From contig JARUPZ010000007.1 in NCBI GenBank assembly GCA_031213475.1, forward strand, positions 7,683,586 to 7,747,585: DNA of 64,000 bases, given 5' to 3'. Position 1 is the stretch's first letter. Each line of letters begins with the position of its first letter. The translations under genes were made by a program, and so were the position numbers. The stretch is from Nereocystis luetkeana (Eukaryota; Sar; Phaeophyceae; Laminariales; Laminariaceae). Shown in pieces: positions 59,202 to 64,000 of this stretch. Below the pieces are notes generated by a model. That model saw only the letters and a list, made by a program, of their open reading frames with translations. It ran no database searches and had not been told where the DNA came from.

Positions 59202-62200
59202 TCACTCGGAGAGCATGGACCTGGCCTGATCCAAGAGAAGCTCTGCCCTGTCGTGCTCAAGCGACTGTCGCTCCGTTTCAAGAACCTGGGAGTCGACGGC
59301 GGTCGAGATCGTCGATTCATCGTGCAGGCGGCGGCGGGGGTAGATGGGTGGGTGCGTGGGTGGGTGTGGAGGGAGGCGGGCTGACTGAGACGAGGGTTGA
59401 GAGATGGGGAGCGATATTTTCGTTCTCTTTCGGTTACCTGGTATAGACAGAAGTGCCAGCAGGCTGATACCATATCGCTCTTCTTCATAAATATCTGGTG
59501 TAGTTCATACGAGTAATACCAACAACAGGCGGCGATACTGGGCTACTCGTCTACCAGGTAGTCTATACTTGGAATAAAATGAAAACGTGCAGGTACTTTC
59601 ACTTTTTGACTTTTTTGAACACACAGCACCAAACGAAATCCGGGACAGAGCGAGGGAGGGAGAGAGGGAGGGAGGCGGGAGCCCCGCCACTCAGCACCCC
59701 GGGATCTAAGCTAGGAGAACAGAGAGGGCAAGGACTAGAGGTTTACAGCCGAGAGCTAACTTGACGAGCAAAAAAACGGAAACAAACACAAAAAACAAAA
59801 CAAAGGCGCCGCCGTTCTTCCCATCACGACCCGCCGCTCTTGCAACGGAATTTCCCACAGAAACAGGAAAACGTGTATCACACTACCAACTGTCGCGCAG
59901 ACATACACCGACACAGACGGGGGCATACGGCGACCAGCATGAATGGAGAGTAACAATGGGTTACCGCCTTGGGTCTTCAGAGGAGGAAACGCGTGAACAC
60001 AAAGGACGATTACGCCATCAGCCACACGGAAGCAGCCCGGGCTGTTGGGGTATACGTATAGGGGATGCGCCCGAAGCGCAACATGGTGTACCCAGGGAGA
60101 CTTATGACACGCGCGCAGCATGATGTACTGCTGCACGGTTTTCCTACAATAGGCGCATGGCTCATATCGCAATACTCGTCGCTTTTTTTTTGCCGCTTTA
60201 CATCCTCATTTATCGCACTCGTCGTTTTGTTTGCCGTCGTACAGGGGCCCCTAAAGGGTTACGGTAACCTCAGGGGGCGAAACACACTAACCTGCTCTAG
60301 CTCATCAAAGCAGTGCAGCTTCGCCTCCAACCGCTGTAACCTGCAAGCACGAACAGAGGCGGTAACGGACAGATAATTAGATGCCGATGCAGCGCGGCAT
60401 GCGAAAAGACAAGAACACGTTGGTGGAGAAAAGGCCCACGAACAGCAAAGCACTCGTAATGGTAACGTTTAGCGGGCACGAAATGTCCGGAAACGTGTAA
60501 TTCTATTTGTGGAAAGGCGTTACGCCATAACCTACATCGCAATCGTGGACCTTTTTTGTCACGTTGATCGTCATTGCCTGTATGATACGGGTAATCGCGA
60601 TATCAATCCTTCTCGTTTTCTTAAGTTGTGGTTGTCAGGATTCCGTTGCAAAGTCACGGTTGGGGGAAAAAAATCACGTTTCGCGGAGTAGGTCACGAAA
60701 TATCACGGCAAAAGAGCCCACGAATCGTGAAAAAAAAAATGGATAATCAAGAAGGATTGATGGTTCGATTGATACCGGTATTAGCTACAAAAACGTGACA
60801 AAAGCGCACGAAAGCGCCCCGGTTTCAATCTTAATTTCTCGTCGAGAACGATCTCAACCAGGCGCACCCCCCCGCTCACGTGAAAAAAATACAACGGGCG
60901 AGCAAGAAAAACTGGATAAACCTCGCGCTGCGCTGCGAGGGTATTCACCGGGGTGGCTCAAGCAAACGTCCCAAGGTGCCGCAAGCTTTTTCTCCTCACC
61001 TAGCCTCTAGCAGATCAGACATGAGCGCCTCTGTTCGCCGCTCTTCCAGCTCCGCCAGCCCGCGGGCCTGCAGTCCCGCCAGGGACAGCACCGCCGCCCT
61101 GGCCGCGCCGACCAACCCCACCCCGGCGCCGGAGCCGCCTCGGTCCCCGCGCATCCCAGAAGAAGATGAAGAACAAGAAGACCCGGCCTCTTCCGAAGCC
61201 CCTCGCGATCTCCTTCCGTTGGGTGTGGCAACGGCGGCGGCGGCAGCGGTAGCGGGCGCACCGGGACCGTTAACACATGCGGTTGCTTCTTGCCGACCTC
61301 CTACCGCTGCAGTCTGGCCTCTGATATCTCGCATCTCGACGTCATTGTCGTCGTTACCACCCCCACCGACGCTACCAATACCGCTGCTAGCCCGCGACCG
61401 CGAAGAATCTCGTCCAGTGGTGGCTCTCCCTCCGCCCACCCGAGCGGCTCGAGCGGCCCGAGCGGTGGCGGCGGCGGCCGCCCTGCGAGACACCTCATCC
61501 GCCGTGGCTGCGGCAGCGGACATCGCCGCCTCAAGCACATCGGGGTGGACGTTCGAAACGAGCGCCGACGCGAGCATCAGCGCGGGTGCCGCCTCGCCGA
61601 GGTGAGCTGGTCGCTTAGTACGGTGACCGAGGCCTTGGTCAATACTGTCTTTGATGCTGCTGCTGCTGCTACTTCTGCTTCTGCTGCTACTCTTGGTGTT
61701 GTGGTTGCTGCTGTTGCTGCTGTTTTTGCTGCTGGTGCTGTTGGCCATGGTCGTGGCGGTGGCAGTAGCGGCAGCGGTGGCGGTAGTGCATCCGCCGCTA
61801 CCGTTACCGTTGCCACTATAACTGCCGCTGCCACCGCCACCGTCAACCCGAACCCCCTCCGTACCACCCCCCGCGGACAATCCGGCAGCCGGAGGCGGTG
61901 ATACGCTAGTCGCAGGCGCTGATCCGTCAGCCGGGGGCGCCGACGTCGCCGCCGGAGGCTTCCCAGACAAGGGGAAGGAGGAGGAGGGACCTTCCTCGCA
62001 CGATGATGGCACAGCGGTAGGAGTTTCTGCCGCGGCGTTTCCGTTGCCCGCTTTGATACCAATAGCCGTGCCGGAACCAGCAGCCACGACGGCCGCCGCC
62101 GCGGCCGCCGGGCTCGCGTCCATCGCGGGCGTCGCGGTCGGCGAAGCTCCAGTTGCGGAAGCCGCTTCCGCTGCTAGCGCCTCTGTCGCCTCTGCCGCCG

Positions 62201-63508
62201 CCGCCGCCGCAGGCGGTGCCGTAGGCGCCGAAGATGGCAAGGACGCCGGTACTTTCTCCTCTTCTTCCGCTCCTTCGTCTTCTCCGAGCGCCTCCTCTAC
62301 GGCAAGGCTCAGGAATCGCTTCATGCACGCCGCCGGCGTATGGCCTCCGCCCACCTTTGTTTTCGTCGAGTTGGCAGCGGGTGGAAATCAAGGGAAAGCG
62401 GACAGGGAGCGCGGGGGGCGGGGTGGGGTGGGGTGGTGCCACGGACCCGTGCCATTGCCAAAGGTTTTACCACACACGAACGGCATGATTGGGGCCTAGC
62501 GACAACGGGGGAGGGTCGATGTTGATTGCCCTACCGGAGAGTTGATTCAAATATGTTGTATCACCGTCAGAAAACATCACGGCGGCGCTAACTGGGCTGG
62601 GTCATCGAAACAAAATTCCAACATACGTCCGCCCTCTTATCGTCCTCTCGCCGGCTGTAAGACACCGTAGCGTCACCGCCCCCTTTACAGAGCCATCGCT
62701 CCGACCCTACCGTAAAATATGCGAACCCAAGCTGACCGCTTTGGCTCCTTCAACATGACATGTCCCTTATCAGGTCAACGCGAGCTCAGTCGCACCAAAA
62801 ACGCCTGTACGCACCCAGTTCCCCGCCCCTCTCTGCTCCCCACCCTCTGCCGCCTCTCCCAAACAGCTCCCACTGCCCGTCGCTTTTGATTTACAGAGTC
62901 CGACCCTACCGTAAACTATGCGAACCCAAGCTGACCGCTTTGGCTCTTTCAACATGACATGTCCCTTATCAGGTCAACGTGTGCTCAGTCGCACCAAAAA
63001 CGCCTGTACGTACCCAGCCCCCCCCCCCTCTCTGCTCCCCATCCCCTACCGCCTCTCCCAAACAGTTCCCAATGCGCGTCGCCTCAAAGGCCTCCACACC
63101 TGCTGCGCCACGAGCTCCCACTGATGGGGGTGGGCAAGCGCCGCTTCCATCAACCGAGTCAGCTCCTGCCGAGGCCACGCCTTCTCTACAGCTGCCGACG
63201 CGACCCTGCACGCTTGCGCCCCCCACCCCCCAGACGTCCCCCCTTCCCTCTCCCCCCCTCCCCTTCTTGCTGCCGCTCCTCTCGCCGCCGCCACCGCCAC
63301 CGCAGCCGCAGCCGCAGCCGCAGCCGGTCGGCCAGCCTGTCTCTCTCTCCGTGCGTCGCCAGCGGCCTTCAAGGCCCGCGACGGAGGGGACGCAGCCGGG
63401 GTCGGGTTCCAAAGGTGCATGGACGGTGGCGTGACCGGGTAGGCAGGCGGCCGCTTACCGCCGGTGCGGGTGTTGATGAGACCGAAGCGATCGAGAAACT
63501 CGTGTATC
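59202..63508 (-). CDS. SWI3/SMARCC-type SWI/SNF subunit, C-terminal part
   Basis: Exons in order of translation: 63508-63100, 62354-61000, 60340-60292, 59285-59202 (TGA). Phases agree and give 631 residues in the window. The start (IHEFLDRFGLIN) is the last helix of a SWIRM domain. A low-complexity linker leads to a SANT domain, KAWPRQELTRLMEAA then WELVAQQ, continuing after the intron with VGGGHTPAACMKRFLSL, exactly the SWI3/SMARCC pattern. A long Ala/Ser/Asn-rich region follows, with the conserved APALMLASALVSNVHPDVLE. The end, LAELEERRTEALMSDLLEAR, LQRLEAKLHCFDELEQ and VLETERQSLEHDR, is the family's C-terminal coiled coil. The protein acts in the nucleus as a core scaffold of the remodeller. 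The SWIRM N-terminal exons lie upstream of 63508 and partly beyond the window; I could not place them. The acceptor before 62354 has a poor pyrimidine tract. Confidence 0.85.
62700..63085. repeat. Tandem duplication in the SWI3 SANT intron, period about 199 bp
   Basis: CCGACCCTACCGTAAA at 62701 and again at 62900; both units continue with AGCTGACCGCTTTGGCTC, TTCAACATGACATGTCCC and TCTCCCAAACAG. The units differ at a few percent of positions, so the duplication is fairly recent. Confidence 0.85.
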
Positions 63509-64000
63509 CTATCGAAAAAAAACGAAAACAAGAAGCGTAGGGAAAAAAAAAGGAGCAGGAAAACGACAACAACAGCGAAAACAAGAACAAAACATCAAAA
63601 TAACAACAAAGGCAACGACAACAGCAGCCAACAGACAGACGGACAGGCACGCACGCACAAACGCTTGCAGGCACACACGTGATTGATAGGGGGGGGTGGG
63701 GGGGGGGGTGAGCACGGGAGGATGATGGGCGTGCGTGAACATCAACACCAACCGTTTTGGGCGCAGAGGTCGTCAGCGGCAGCGGCAGCGTCAACGACAC
63801 TGGCCTTATCGCTGTGCCAACTCGGAGCGCTCGCCAATCAATGCACGTAGGTTGAGGGTTACAGCAGAAAACATATGTGTTTGTCTAAGTAGGTCAGCCG
63901 TCCCCTCCCCTCCCCCCAACCACACCCCCCCTCCCTCCTCCGGCCTCCCTCGCCCTCCCCCCCTCCTCTCCCCCGGCCTCCCACGCCCTCCGGTTCCCCC
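63509..64000. other. Upstream part of the SWI3 gene, unresolved
   Basis: Should contain an intron and at least one SWIRM exon. A short frame near 63750-63830 is the only candidate but does not fit the family. C-rich low-complexity DNA at 63900-64000. Confidence 0.35.

Noticed and set aside
60880-62499. Plus-strand frames of up to 241 residues opposite the SWI3 exon
   Set aside because: They are antisense shadows of the low-complexity exon 62354-61000, whose frame is supported by family motifs and splice phases.
63750-63840. Upstream SWIRM exon of the SWI3 gene
   Set aside because: The short open stretch does not match SWIRM and the phase does not join to 63508 without a stop.

Overview
The window is nuclear DNA of a eukaryote, most probably a stramenopile (ochrophyte or brown-alga-like). 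This rests on a bZIP-PAS transcription factor of the kind known from stramenopiles, intron-rich host genes with GT-AG introns of about 0.4 to 1.3 kb, and a very heavy load of transposons and simple repeats. There is no sign of prokaryotic or organellar organisation. All coordinates and comparisons were read by eye.

Two host genes can be modelled with confidence, both on the minus strand. The first (34234 to 23967) is a bZIP-PAS transcription factor with eleven coding exons whose splice phases all agree, giving 427 residues. The second (63508 to 59202, its start beyond the resolved region) is the C-terminal two thirds of a SWI3/SMARCC-type subunit of a SWI/SNF chromatin remodeller, with the end of SWIRM, a SANT domain split by an intron, and the C-terminal coiled coil. 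Other open frames (13.4-15.5, 35.4-36.1, 48.6-49.3 and 50.8-51.5 kb) are not recognised.

The rest is a nest of mobile DNA. From 1 to 2.2 kb lies the 3' half of a LINE with a restriction-like endonuclease. From 43.2 to 48.6 kb (minus) lies a nearly complete LINE with an apurinic-type endonuclease; a truncated sister copy of its 3' end lies at 3.0-5.5 kb. Comparing the two gives several occupied/empty insertion sites. SINE-like repeats with TAA tails (5.6-8.5, 37.2 and 43.6 kb) share their 3' end with the first LINE. Palindromic MITEs of at least three families are scattered throughout, one with proven TA target duplication. A fourth repeat family ends in oligo(C). A pair of 1.3 kb repeats lies in inverted orientation at 37.8-39.2 and 52.2-53.4 kb.

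Two observations look new. (1) The nonamer TACCAGGTA or TACCTGGTA occurs about 40 times, against about 0.5 expected by chance in 64 kb. In several places an empty site shows that CCAGG or CCTGG has been inserted into a TA with duplication of the TA, once inside a LINE reading frame. (2) An element of about 340-360 bp (7585-7946, 16302-16640, 44545-44885) has 75-bp terminal direct repeats beginning TG and ending CA, a purine tract before the 3' repeat and 4-bp target duplications, yet carries a tRNA-type A box in the repeat and a B box just inside. It looks like a miniature LTR-type element driven by RNA polymerase III.
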